The translations under genes were made by a program, and so were the position numbers. From positions 133,062,087 through 133,126,086 of the forward strand of contig CP136061.1 of the NCBI GenBank assembly GCA_032622095.1: a stretch of DNA of 64,000 nt, written 5' to 3'. The notes beneath the pieces are model-generated. The model did no database searches, had not been told where the DNA came from, and worked only from the letters and a program-made list of their open reading frames with translations. Source of the stretch: Siphonodentalium dalli (taxonomy: Eukaryota > Mollusca > Scaphopoda > Gadilida > Siphonodentaliidae). Shown here one piece after another: positions 1 to 11,700 of the stretch (the stretch's first letter is position 1; each line of letters starts with the position of its first letter).

Positions 1-223
1 ACAGGGTTTTCGTAAAATTTCAGGAAGCTCCAGTCAACTTGTTTGATCACACTGAGTTTCACATTGAAAATGCTTGCTTTTATATTCTCTATATATTCCC
101 AATTATAAGTCTCTATGTTGCAAATGTCCCAAATTGAAAGGGCCCTTAACCCTTTCCCAAAACGGGTCGAAAAATCCCTGATGGAGTCATCCTTGATTTC
201 TTTCTCAAAACCTCACGACTGGA

Positions 224-596
224 CAAGCCTGATATAGTGTGTCTGTCATTTGCAGAATGAGGTCCCCAGAGGGTGAATTTAATGACGCTACCCTGAACAG
301 CAGTGCACAGTGGGCTAGCATCACTAAATTCAGCCTCTGGGGACCTCATTCTGCTAAGGCCTCATCTTCTGGGAAGTATCTATAGTCTCAAATTAACATT
401 GATTTTAGTTACTTTTCCCTTTTGTTCAGTTTCTATATCCTCTAATTTACCGAAGATAAAATGCATAATCAAGGTGACTAATTTGGGTGAACATCACCAA
501 CTTCAACTGGGGAACTGCAATCTGATAATAGTTCTCCCCTAGCAGTTGAGGCCTCAGCAGAATGAGGTTCCCGGATGGTGAATTTTTGTGCAGATA
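224..596. mobile_element. Family A element, right end missing
   Basis: The left end CAAGCCTGATATAGTGTG is followed by the palindromic GGTCCCCAGAGG...CCTCTGGGGACC module, the AGGCCTCATCTTCTGGGAAG spacer and the start of a second module that breaks off near 596. Confidence 0.7.
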
Positions 597-784
597 ACGA
601 AATATTTCTAAAAACTTAAGTTAATCAAACTTTAGTTGTTTTGTATTGTTTGCAGGCTATAAATTGCCATCTGAAGGTTCAAACACATGGCTTTCAATAA
701 CCAAAGTATATTATACAGAGTTCCAAGTTTTCAGATGTTTTTATCAGCTCAGTTATAAAATGTCAATAACATGATTTTTTAGAG

Positions 785-945
785 CGTTTTGGTTTATTAA
801 CGGCCCGACAGGAATGATTAACAACCCGAGGGCCTATTAGAGGCCCAAAATGCAGTCATGGGCCGCTAAAAGGCACAAGGGCTGTTAATCATTCATGGAG
901 GGCCGTTAATAAACCATGGTACCCGACAAAATCATGTTGTTACTA
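785..945. repeat. Imperfect palindrome
   Basis: GGTTTATTAACGGCCC on the left pairs with GGGCCGTTAATAAACC on the right, with further ATGATTAACA / TGTTAATCAT pairing inside. Confidence 0.7.
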
Positions 946-2439
946 TTATTACCACTCCGTCCTTGTGTGATCACGTTATCATGACTTAACCAGAAGAGGG
1001 TGTTAATGAAAACAAAGCTTCATTAACGCCTGCCGCCTGCTTTCGGTCAACTTCGCCTCAAAATATGGAATCTTGTCGTGCGGGTAAAATACTATTAATC
1101 TACTAGAGAACGCCCTCTAAAGTGCTAATAATGACCACTGTAACATAACAGACTCTCACTTATTGTATACACATTATAACATTATAGCCAACTTCTGTCA
1201 AAAATATCACATATTTTGACTGAATTTTTGCTCCATGTTGTCTCATTGATTGGTAACTGTGATTTAGAGACTACCTGTCCATGGAGACATTTTTGCTCAA
1301 TAGAACATGAAGCCACTCAGCTAGAAAATAGGCAAATGCATTGATTTTATATCTCCTTAAATCTCTATTGCCTAATCTATTGTTCCTGTGTGTATTTAGC
1401 CATGTACTTCCTTTCAAATAGCATGTTGCATAATATAAACTTGCATTTAGGCGTTAATGTTTGAAAAGAGTTAGAAAATGGACAGATTTACACATCCTCC
1501 CACTCACCCACTTCCAAGATTTGGTATAGAATAATTGTTTTAAGACATAACCACTTGAATTACGATGCGAACTAAAGCCATGAAAGTAAAAGTTTTTTAT
1601 CAGAAGTTTGTGATTCACTGAAGGGTTTCATAAACTTCAGGTTTTTGCAAAATTTCAGAAAGTCCAGTCATGGAAGGGTTAAAGTCAATGCAAGGCATAT
1701 ATTATTATAATTTATTCTGTTTTGGAAATATTTCATGTACCTAACGACCTATTTTTATTCCTGGAATGTTACAAATGCGAGTTAAAGTGCTATATGTTCA
1801 ATTTGAGGCTTAGACATTATGTGTCCTTTTAATAATAAATGAATCCATATCGTTCAATTCAGACCAATGCCTTAAAATCCATTCATTCCTGGAATCCCTC
1901 TTGCCTAATCATTTGTTCGATGTGTGTGTTTTAGCAAATACTATTCAAATAACATGTTACGTCACATGAAATAACGCTGTGACGTTGGTAGTCATGGTTA
2001 ATTAGTCGATGGTGACATCTACACATACACCCCATTCATGAATGACTTACACTACAGTGTTTCCCCTCTATTAATGGATGACAGGCTGTTTGTATATGAG
2101 ATTTGTAGTATGGGTTGGGGTAGACATAAGTTTCTACATTTGGGTGTCTACCTACGTCACTGAGGGATTTTCTTTTGTTGAGATCAACTAGACAGGAAAA
2201 TTGCCTTTTGAATGGTACAATGGTTTATATTTATAGTAGCAATAATTTCCTCATATCAATTGTCTAAGTAAAATTATAACTTCGGAAATAAAAGATAATT
2301 CCTCTCCTTCTTTTGTCATAAAAATACAAAGCTGTTACACTGTGGTTGACTAATAACCCTTATATAGGAGCATCTTGAAATTAAATTAATTGATGGTGTA
2401 TCTGAAATAAATCCAGAAGATTCATGGGGCTATTTTAGT

Positions 2440-2650
2440 TAAAGCCACATTGTGGTTTGTGCTCCAAAATACATCTAATAATATTTGCTTATAATTACCC
2501 CCCCCCCCCCCGGAATCGAAATAGGTTGATAAATACTTTATCTACCTATGAGCATTATGTCAAAAAATACAACATTGAACACTATATATGTCTGGACTCC
2601 AAACAAAAAATAGCTATTTGCACGGCATGGAACATGTTGTTGGTCTAATT
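2440..2650. repeat. Family T dispersed repeat
   Basis: GTGCTCCAAAATACATCTAA and ATCGAAATAGGTTGATAAAT match the segment at 40385-40520 (ATGCTCCAAAATACACCTAA). The present copy has gained a C run. Confidence 0.6.
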
Positions 2651-2928
2651 TCCTGATATGGTAGAAATAAAGAGTGTTTGTTTCACTTCTGTGCAAACAA
2701 TTTAAAACAGCTGGATATCAATATTCTGCGTATTTGTCAACCTATCTTATACCGCCTTCCATATTAAGTAGACAGAATTTGGAAGCTCGAATGAGCAATG
2801 TCCGTTGAATACTAATTTATTTCAAATCCAATCAAATTTTTTATAATAAAAAATATAACAAGAAGTACAAAAAGGAAATCATTGAAAGCGGGGAATAAAC
2901 AACAAGCCCGAGCTCCTATACACGTATT

Positions 2929-3111
2929 AAGTAATGCCGTAAGTAATCGACTCCTTAACCACAGCAGAATTATGGGTAACTTTACAGGATTTAGTCGGAA
3001 ATATGGCTTGTTGCCATTCATCGGAAAGCTCTCAGTGAGGTATGGGTAAATTCTGAAAAATTACCCATAATTCTGCTGTGGTTAAGGAGTCAATTATTTA
3101 AGGCATTACTG
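2929..3111. mobile_element. Family B palindromic TA element
   Basis: Family B is a near-perfect palindrome with ends CAGTAATGCCCTAAATAATC and its inverse, flanked by TA, as in mariner-type non-autonomous elements. This copy has a degraded left end. Confidence 0.7.
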
Positions 3112-3274
3112 TAAGTATAATGCTCCCCTTTTGTTTCTCGCAGGATCGCACCCCCTTTTCCATTACGTACAAAGTTGGGGTGGTATTGACAGAAATTATT
3201 GGAAATATGCCCAAATTGACAACAAATCAACCCGAAAGTTGTTAACTGTGCATTACATGTATATATTGTCAGTC

Positions 3275-3475
3275 ACCTACTTAAATCAAAGTTTCTATCA
3301 TAGCATAGCTATTTCCTTTTAACAATTGTCACAGACAGAAATCACAATTTAACAGGTTAAAATTATATTGAGAATGTCATGTCAGATGATACAGTAATGC
3401 CCTAAATAATCGACTCCTTAACCACAGCAAAATTATGGGTAACTTTTCAGGATTAGTCGGAAATATGGCTTGTTC
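3275..3475. repeat. Segmental duplication block 1
   Basis: The sequence from TTCTATCATAGCATAGCT through GTCATGTCAGATGATACAGT recurs at 5888-6100, including the start of a family-B element. Confidence 0.7.
3392..3474. mobile_element. Family B left half, part of a duplicated block
   Basis: Only the left arm remains. The same upstream flank (TTTCTATCATAGCATAGCTA) occurs before the copy at 6005, so the two arose by segmental duplication. Confidence 0.65.
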
Positions 3476-4367
3476 AAGTTTGGGAATTTCATATGGCTTC
3501 AAAATTAGGTCAAAATCAATAAGAGTATGGAGAAGAAGTCATCCTCTAGGTTGACCCCTGACCTCTAGGCTGGTCCCTTCGCTCTAGGCTGGTCCCTGAA
3601 ATCGGGGGTATTTTTGCACCTGTACAACAGTATATTGTTACAACAAAATGCTTTGCTCACTTAATATTTAAAACTGGACTGAATAATATGCAACCCTAAA
3701 CTGCTTCAAACTGCACCCGCCCTTTAAAATTTAAACTTTATATGAATGCAGCCTGGTGAGTGCTGAAATGATGGGCTGAAACAAAAAAGTTCAGTGTGTC
3801 ATGAGGCTGTTAAGCTCTTGATTTTCACTTTCCAGGTTTCAATATCAGTGTTTTAGTGGAATGCCTAACCTATATTCAATGACCCACCACATTTAATATC
3901 AAACGATTACATAGATTTCATTAGATAATAGTGTGTTTGAGTAATTAAAAACCAGGTCAGTAATATAATAAAATCTCATTTCAAACGTCCATCAGATCAT
4001 AGAAGTAATTACACCACAGGTGTCGAGGTTAATGATATAATCATCAGCTTACCTATGCTGTGACGCAGGTTCTGTCATAATAGGTGTATACAAAAGTATG
4101 AGAAAGTGACGACATTATTGTTTTTATGGGACACTGGGTCAGTGGTGAACAGCCGCAGTATCAACATGTCTTTCGCATATCTGTGGGAATGTGCCCTTCT
4201 TAAAGTGGTACTTATAACCACAAGAAAGTCATATTGACATCACTGAGCAAAAACATTCAGATTTTTATATTTTAAGACACATGTACGTGCACTTAGGCAT
4301 TTAAAAATTAAAAAAATTACTGAGGCAATTTTCTTCAGTAAAATAGGTTTAAAAGCCAGGGTGTTTA

Positions 4368-4410
4368 CCACCCCCCCCCCCCCGGTTTCTAATTATGGGG
4401 GGGGGGGTAG
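4368..4410. repeat. C-run/G-run hairpin
   Basis: A C run of about 15 and a G run of about 12 are separated by only GTTTCTAATTAT, giving a G:C hairpin or quadruplex-prone site. Confidence 0.75.
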
Positions 4411-4431
4411 AAGATTGAATATTATATTATT

Positions 4432-4573
4432 AGAAAATATTTCATGAAGAATGTATGCTGACATAATTGTGTAACACTATAACATATTTGGAGGAATGTA
4501 ATAGAAAATATTTCATGAAGAATGTATGCTGACATAATTGTGTAACACTATAACATATTTGGAGGAATGTAAT
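4432..4573. repeat. Identical 71-bp tandem duplication
   Basis: Two copies of 71 bp (starting AGAAAATATTTCATG at 4432 and 4503) look identical by eye. A C-rich degenerate repeat with CAAGGCTCCCCACC follows at about 4590-4680. Confidence 0.85.
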
Positions 4574-5638
4574 ACCCCCTCCCCCAAGGCTCCCCACCAC
4601 CCCACCCACCAGAAACACCCCCTTCCTCAAGGCTCCCCACCCCTCCATCAAGGCTCCCACCACCCCACCCACCAAAGTTTGGGATCGAGCGACTGTTATA
4701 TGCATAGTTGTCTTGTACTCTGGCATGAATTATTATTTAATTTTGATTATCACACCTTTGGAACACCGTGGGGGAGTGGCAGACACAAAAGTGTAGCTTA
4801 CTAACTAGGCACCCTCTGATGGTCATAATATTGAGTCAAGTTAGTCAACGGTTTAATGACTGGCCCTCCACGAAGGTCCCACGGGTTTATCTTTCCGAAT
4901 GGTTACACTAGATAATAGTGTTTGATTAGTCCGAGGAGTTCTCCTCTCTATTCATACCTTAGTTTTTTATCACCGCCACGAGGGTATGAAAATCATGTTG
5001 TATTTACCTCGCATTCGATGTGGGGGAAAATTCTTGCTGGTGGCTTGGCATGATAGGTTGTCATATAAAGCTGGCAGTCATTACATTTTGGGATTAACAT
5101 TGTGAAATTGTGATGTTTAAAAATTTTGTGTATAATCTCATGTCCTAGGGAATTGAAAATGTGTCATTGCTCCCTAATTTTAAATGAGAGATAGCTATAT
5201 TGATATGCCTGAATATCGAAAAAACTATTTCAACAGTTTTGCATGTGAACAAGCTGAGTACAGGTCAGAGATGAATTTCATGGGATGGAATTGGAATTTC
5301 TTTTCATGGAATAGAATTCCCTGAATTTCATGGAACATTTTTTTTGGTGAATTTTCATTGATCAAAATATTTGCATTTCAATAGATTTCATTGTCTCTGC
5401 CATTAAAACAATTAACATTGATGAGACTTTATGTTCTTCAGAATCTAACTAAACCGAGATATAAGCGAGATGGAGGCACTCCAAGGATAAGCTTGTTCAT
5501 AGACAACTATATAAACACTAGTTCATATTCAATGGGCTGTTTATTAATATAAACAACCAATATGTATATCAAAAATATAAACAAAATAAATTTTTCATGA
5601 AGGTGGAGGGCCACAACCGCCACAAGGCAGTGAAGTTA

Positions 5639-5805
5639 CAGTAATGCCCTAAATAATCGACTCCTTATCTACAGAAGAATTATGGGTAACTATTCAGGAT
5701 CACTGAGAGCTTTCCGATGAATGGCAACAAGCCATATTTCCGACTAAATCCTGAAAAATTACATTCTGCTGTGGTTAAGGAGTCGATTATTTAGGGCATT
5801 TACTG
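5639..5805. mobile_element. Family B element
   Basis: A palindromic copy flanked by TA (5637-5638, 5806-5807), with a shortened left arm. Confidence 0.75.
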
Positions 5806-6004
5806 TACCTAGAAATTTGTGCTAGGCTTTTTATTTTTTGCTCATGTCAATTCAATCCAAACCCTGACATAGTTGTATTAATAAATAGACAAGAAAAACC
5901 AAAGTTTCTATCATAGCATAGCTATTTCCTTTAAACAATTGTCACAGACAGAAGTCACAATCGTACAAGCTCAAATTATATTGAGAATGTCATGTCAGAT
6001 GATA

Positions 6005-6187
6005 CAGTAATACGGGGGTACTAATACCCTAAATAATCGACTCCTTAACCACAGCAGAATTATGGGTAACTTTTTAGGATTTAGTCGGAAATATGGCTTG
6101 TTGCCATTCATCGGAAAGCTCTCAACTAAATCCTAAAAAGTTACTCATAATTCTGCTGCGGTTAAGAAGTCGATTATATAGAGCATT
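6005..6187. mobile_element. Family B element with interrupted left end
   Basis: The left end reads CAGTAAT, then ACGGGGGTACTAAT, then CCCTAAATAATCG, so a small insertion splits the terminal repeat. Confidence 0.65.
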
Positions 6188-7266
6188 ACAATTGGCTCAT
6201 GAATGAAGAAAATTAATGAATTATTTAAAGGATTGATTCAGGACCTTCTCAACTTACAAATAAATCACTCTATAACAAGACAATAGAGTATTATATTAAC
6301 ATGTTTTTATAGAAGAAAAAAAAATCCATTATTAAGTTATGATGACATTAGACATCTGTCAGCATTTGAAATAATAACTTTGGGGATTACCATTTCATTA
6401 ACACTGACTCAACTATTGGATTCTTGTTGTCAGTCGTAGGAAATCATTTTGATCAAATTACATGCGTATAATAATGCCATTCTAAATTTTACGCCTGAAT
6501 ACTTCGTAAAAATTTTGTTTACTAAATTTGATGGCCGGAAGAGATAGCGCAGGACTCGTTGCTGTAACTGTACCGTACCAGTCAGTGTTAACACAATATT
6601 CAAATACCTGTGGTTGTTTCTGCCTAGCTTGTAGCAGTAAATTTATTCAGTTTTTTTTATGCTGACTACCAAGCCTTTTTCGCAATATGTGTAAAAGTTA
6701 TATATATTTTTTCATCTTGTTCCATGAGAAATGTGGAATGTTGAAGAAGACTGCACTTTATACTTGTCACCTTTCACCCAAATGACGTCTGTTGCTATTT
6801 GCCTATTTCTCGTGAGAATTTATTGACGTTTTGTTGACATGCTGTTTTAATAATCAGTTTGTTGATCATTAAATTGTCTATCAAACTATATGAACAAAAT
6901 TGTTTTGATTGAGAACATTGAGCATATACCATTTAATGTCAATATAATTTGGACTTTGTTCAAATTATTTTGTAATAGACATGAATGTATGGGAATCAAT
7001 ATGGTGTTTTTCTGTCACACGCTATATATACATATACTTATATTATCTCAAAACCACAGCAAATGAGTAATTCTGATGAACAGTATAGAACTGAATGGGA
7101 GTATCTGTAAAGTGTCTTACTCACATAATCACTATAATCAACTCATCATTCGTTAATGCCTCGCCACATTTGTTTTGTATATTTATGTTATTTGCAAAAT
7201 ATGACAAATTCTTAATGTCACAAACAATAAATAGTTCAAGTTCATAAGGTTAAAATGCTTTATTAA

Positions 7267-7510
7267 CCCTTCCATGACTGGAGCTTCCTGAAATTTTGCG
7301 AAAACCCTGTGCCAGTACATTATCTTATATGTGAGTCTCCCATAGGGAGCCTCGCATATAGAAGAGAATAGATTGTCCTAACAATATTTACCTTGACCTT
7401 GTAAGTAGGTGCATTAATTATCTTATATATGTGATGCTCCCTATGGGATACTCGCATATATAAGAGAATGCACTGGCACAGGATCGTTAACACCATCGCA
7501 GCTCCCGTTT
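7267..7510. mobile_element. Family C TTAA element, reverse orientation, degraded right end
   Basis: After TTAA the end is CCCTTCCATGACTGGAGCTT. The centre has repeated ATATATGCGAG/CTCGCATATA hairpin units. Confidence 0.65.
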
Positions 7511-8017
7511 TAAACCTGAGGTTTAAACATATGGGTGGCAAGTTTTTGCCCATAAACCCCCTCTCTGAGCTGAGTTCTTCTGGCAATTTGCACATTAGCT
7601 TGGCACAGCGATGTTCCGAGTGCTGTTATTACTGGTAGGAAAAGGTGGATACTGTCAGGGAATCATTGAGTCTTCCTATCAAGCTGGATCGTGATCAAGC
7701 AAACACCGTTGTATTTGCAAAATTAGAGCTCCGAAATGTTAAAAGTAGGTGACGTTTACTTGGTGAAATTTACAGAACAGCTATTTATTTTCAACCATGC
7801 TTGGGCGTTTTGGTCCAGAAACAACATGGGCATCTACAGTTGTGACAATGTTGTGGTCACGAAAGGGTAAATGTAATCTTCCTTGCCATTTTATAGTCGG
7901 AAATATGGCTTGCTGCCATTCATGGGAAAGCTATCGGTGAGAGCTTTCCGAGGAATGGCAACAAACCATATTTCTGAGTAAATCCTGAAAAATTTCCTAT
8001 AATTCTGCTGTGGTTAA

Positions 8018-8337
8018 CCTCTTGGCTGCGTTATGATGTCATGTGCTGAGCTGTTGACGTTATTGCCATTTTCAAGTAGAAAAATATAACGGGAATATCA
8101 CAAGAACCATAAAACTGACTCAGTTACAAGGCTATTATCATTCACAATCGTGGAACATCATACACTGTTTGAAACTTCGAGATACAGTTATTCCGATGCA
8201 CCAATCTCTCAGTTCCAGTTATAATTAATTGCTACCGGTAGTGCGCTGAAGTAGGTCCGTAGTAACTACGGACCATATAGCACACGACATGCACTTTTAC
8301 ATCTGTAATAGTTACGGACGTCATAGCAGCGAAGAGG
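8018..8337. mobile_element. Family K TTAA element
   Basis: 320 bp with ends CCTCTTGGCTGC / GCAGCGAAGAGG, flanked by TTAA at 8014 and 8338. The second copy at 14500 is in the opposite orientation. Confidence 0.8.
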
Positions 8338-8341
8338 TTAA

Positions 8342-8505
8342 CCCTTTCAGTGCCAATTCTGATTTTTGTATCAACCCATATTTCCTTGATCATTTTTCAA
8401 ATTTATTGATTATAATAATGTGATCACATTATTATAATCAATAAATTTGAAAAATGATCAAGGAAATATGGGTTGATACAAAAATCGGACTTGGCACTGA
8501 AAGTG
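8342..8505. mobile_element. Family D TTAA palindrome
   Basis: 164 bp, nearly perfect palindrome starting CCCTTTCAGTGCCAA, flanked by TTAA (8338, 8506). It shares its left TTAA with the family-K element. Confidence 0.82.
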
Positions 8506-8639
8506 TTAAAGAGTCATATACCTCGGGCATTTAATTACTGTATAACAAGAACTCTGCCATTGCAAACAATTTATTTTGGGATTCTTGATGTTGATTTTGT
8601 ATCAAGATTTTTACCATTTTATTTTATTTTTTCTTTCAG

Positions 8640-8721
8640 TCAAATTCATGTAACAAAACTGAAGGAGGAACCAGTTATCAGCCTGACAGTCAATGTGTCA
8701 AATGTATCGAGTGACAATACA
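8640..8721 (+). CDS. ARHGAP20: RhoGAP gene, RA-domain exon (first visible)
   Basis: A pyrimidine-rich acceptor ends TTTCAG at 8639, and the donor GTAAGTG starts at 8722. The exon encodes 27 residues ending in a stretch like TVNVSNVSSDNT, matching the first strands of the RA fold. Incoming phase leaves one base (T) to finish a codon from an unseen upstream exon. Further donor-like sites follow in tandem copies downstream. Confidence 0.82.
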
Positions 8722-11700
8722 GTAAGTGTTAGCTTTCCTCATCTACCAACCTTCTATATGTACTGGGTGACAATACCATATGGTAAGTGTCAGCCTTACC
8801 TATTCTGCATACCTTCTAAGTATATTGGGTGACAATACACAGTAAGTGTAAATCTTCATCATTTGCCAACCTTCTGAGTATATCAGGTGACAATATACGT
8901 TAAGTATATACCTTCTTCCTCATTCAACAGCTTTGTAAGTTTCATAGCAATTAGGCAGCGAAGCAGCCGAGTGGAGGAAGACCGTTCAAGATTTTGGAGT
9001 AAAAAATATGTTGAAATTAAACTTGATATTTTAATTTTCTGACCAATAATTATTGTAACTTTAAATATAGAGTCCATTAGTCCTGTAGTTGATAAATTTT
9101 AATCATGCTATATTTAAACAACTACATCAAATGTTCCCTTTGATTCGTTGGTAGTCCAGAAATTAGTTTTCACTTTTCAGTGAGATTCTTAAATTATTCC
9201 ACTACATATGGTAAGTTCAAAGTCAAAATTTGTATTTAAAGTTGATTGTTAAAATTATACACTATTATATTTCTCACAATTAAGTTGTTCTGATAAAAGA
9301 TCCATTATTGTTCTATATATTTATCTCAATATGGCGAGTTAATTCATTTCAGTGGGAAGATGAGGTTGAAAACTACACAACTGCTGATGACGTCATAAAA
9401 AAATGCATGAACAAATTTGAAATACTGGTAAATATCAAACATATCTAGCTCATATTTCACATCGGAAATTCAATATATATTTTCTCTGGAAATAGTTGCT
9501 ACCAAAACCACATATCAATTGTGATCAAAGGAATTATACTATAGTAAAAAAAATAAAGTGACTAAAGTCTGATTTTGTTTCCACAGTAATCTGTTTGAGT
9601 TTAACGATACTTTTTGATGTTTGATGAGGGTGATTTGTCCACCCTGGAGGCACCTTTGATGTGAGGCTGTGTTTGAACAGTGATTGCCTAAGTCCCCAAG
9701 CCTTGCGTTTTCAGTGATTTGTTTCTATTTTATTGCTTTAATCTCAGCTGGGCTTGTGCTTACTGTATACACAGGATTAACTTCAGAAGATAAGCTGCTT
9801 AAAAACAACAATACCTTGTTTTCTCTTAAACTAATCACAATGAAATATCTCTAAGGAGAAAAAATCTTGATCTTTGCCTAATAAGCTGTGTGAAATTACA
9901 ATTTATTATTCAAGAGGAGCTGATATTATACAATAAAAAACTCAATATTACTCAACATCATTGTATTTGTGAATAGGGATGTAATATTCCACAGTAGCAG
10001 CTACTCTAAATTGACATAATTATCCAGTCATGTATTTAATATGTAGGAATTTCTTATTTTGCAGTTGGGGGTCTGGCTTGAACAATTTTGTAAACATGTT
10101 TGTGTCTCATATGAAGTTCTTATTTTACTTGGTTTGACCTGAGTGACAGGGTCATGTCACTGGTCAGATTAACTGTCAATTCTGCACTTGATGACTTCTG
10201 AAAATATGTGGGTGTGGATGGGTGCCCACATATACCACAAAATAGTTTTGGTTTGAAAATTTGCCACTCATAAAGTACTATGTCTTTATTTTTGGCAGCC
10301 ACTGTCCAAACAAAGCCTGAGTTTAGTATGCCTGTCATCTGCAGAATGATAGTGGGCTTGAGGAGCTCTCACCCTCTGGTGGCCCAATTCTGCTCAGGCC
10401 TCATCTTCTCTGGAAAGTTTGTTTATTACCATATTTCTATAGAAACTTCATCGCATAGATTCTATTTCTTTTTTAGTTTAGTATCTCTATATCCCCAAAT
10501 TAGCAGACGACACATTGCACAATCGAGGTTCCCAATGGGTGTACATCACAATATTCACCATTTGGGAACTTCAATCTGAGTCTGTCTCCCATAGCAGATG
10601 AGGCCATGCAGAATGAGGTCCCCAGAGGGTGAATTTGGTGATGCTAACCCGCTATGTTGGATAGCGTCACTAAATTCACCCTCTGGGGGACCTCATTCTG
10701 CAAATAAACTCAGGCTTGGTCCAAACAATTACATTCAAATTCAACTAAATTCATTTGATAATGCTGGATAATATGTACTTATTTGGCTTTAACCCTTTCA
10801 TGGTGGGAGCTGCACTGGTGCAGCATTAAATATCATGTGCCAATGCATTCTTTTATATATGCGAGTCTCCCGGTAAATATTGTTAGGCCAATGCATTCCC
10901 TTATATATGTGAGGCTCCCTATAGGAGACTCGTGTATATAAGAGAATGCATTGGCACAGGGTTTTCGCAAAATTTCAGGAAGCTCCGGTCATGAAAGGGT
11001 TAAAAATGCTTAGAATTTATCATAATCTAATTTAAGCAGGTGTTTTGTAGGCCCATAGTATTCAGTGATCATATAAAAAGTAATTTTTATTTCCTTAGTT
11101 TACATTTACACTTGAATATATGAATATAATACGTCCCAGTCCTACTGAAATAAGAGTAATAATTATACAAGTTACCAACAAATTTGAACCAAATGTGTGG
11201 GAACAAATTAAAAATACAACACTTTGGGTTGAGCCAAACAAGCCTGCAAAAAGTGTGTCTTTCATTTGCAGAATGAGGTCCCCAGAGGGGAGCCACAGTG
11301 GGCTAGCATCACCAAATTCACCCTCTGGGGACCTCATTCTGCTTAGGCCTCATCTTCTGGGAAGTACCTATATCTCAAATTAACATAGTTTTTAGTTACT
11401 TTTTCCCTTCTGGGAAGTTTCTATATCCCCTAGTTTGCAGATGATAAAATGCATAATCGAGGTGCCTATTAAATGTGTGAACATCACCAATTTCAACTGG
11501 CGAACTTCGATCTGATCTTTAAGGTCTCCCATAGCAGTTGAGGCCTATTTAAAGAAGATGAGGTTCCCAAAGTGTGAATTTGGTGTTGCTAGCCCACCAT
11601 GTGGGATAGCGTCACTAAATTCACCCTCTGGGGTCCTTATTCTGCAAATGACAGGCACACTATTTCCAGACTCAGAGCCAAATTATAGGGTTGATGTACT

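Larger units (their letters stand above)
7891..8542. mobile_element. Family B element split by two stacked TTAA elements
   Basis: Left part 7891-8017 ends ATTCTGCTGTGGTTAA. The right part resumes at 8506 with TTAAAGAGTC and ends GCATTTAATTACTG before TA. Between them lie a family-K element (8018-8337) and a family-D element (8342-8505), separated by a single TTAA. Confidence 0.8.
1..8639. other. Intron or upstream DNA, no exon recognised
   Basis: This AT-rich stretch carries repeats of families A, B, C, K, D and T, tandem duplications and a palindrome at about 785-945. I searched for PH-domain exons with AG/GT borders and found none. It is probably intron of the RhoGAP gene. Confidence 0.5.

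Noticed and set aside
2812-3021. ORFs with MNGNKPYFRLNPEKLPIIL, also at 32453, 39107, 40650 and 51621
   Set aside because: It is the translation of the family-B palindrome arm.
8473-8832. 119-residue ORF
   Set aside because: It reads from a family-D/B remnant through the RhoGAP acceptor and past the real donor; only 8640-8721 is exon.
11095-11383. ORFs containing the MRSPEGEFGDASPL peptide, also at 146, 24353, 41663, 47800, 48160 and 61361
   Set aside because: This peptide is the translation of the family-A palindrome and appears wherever the element inserts.
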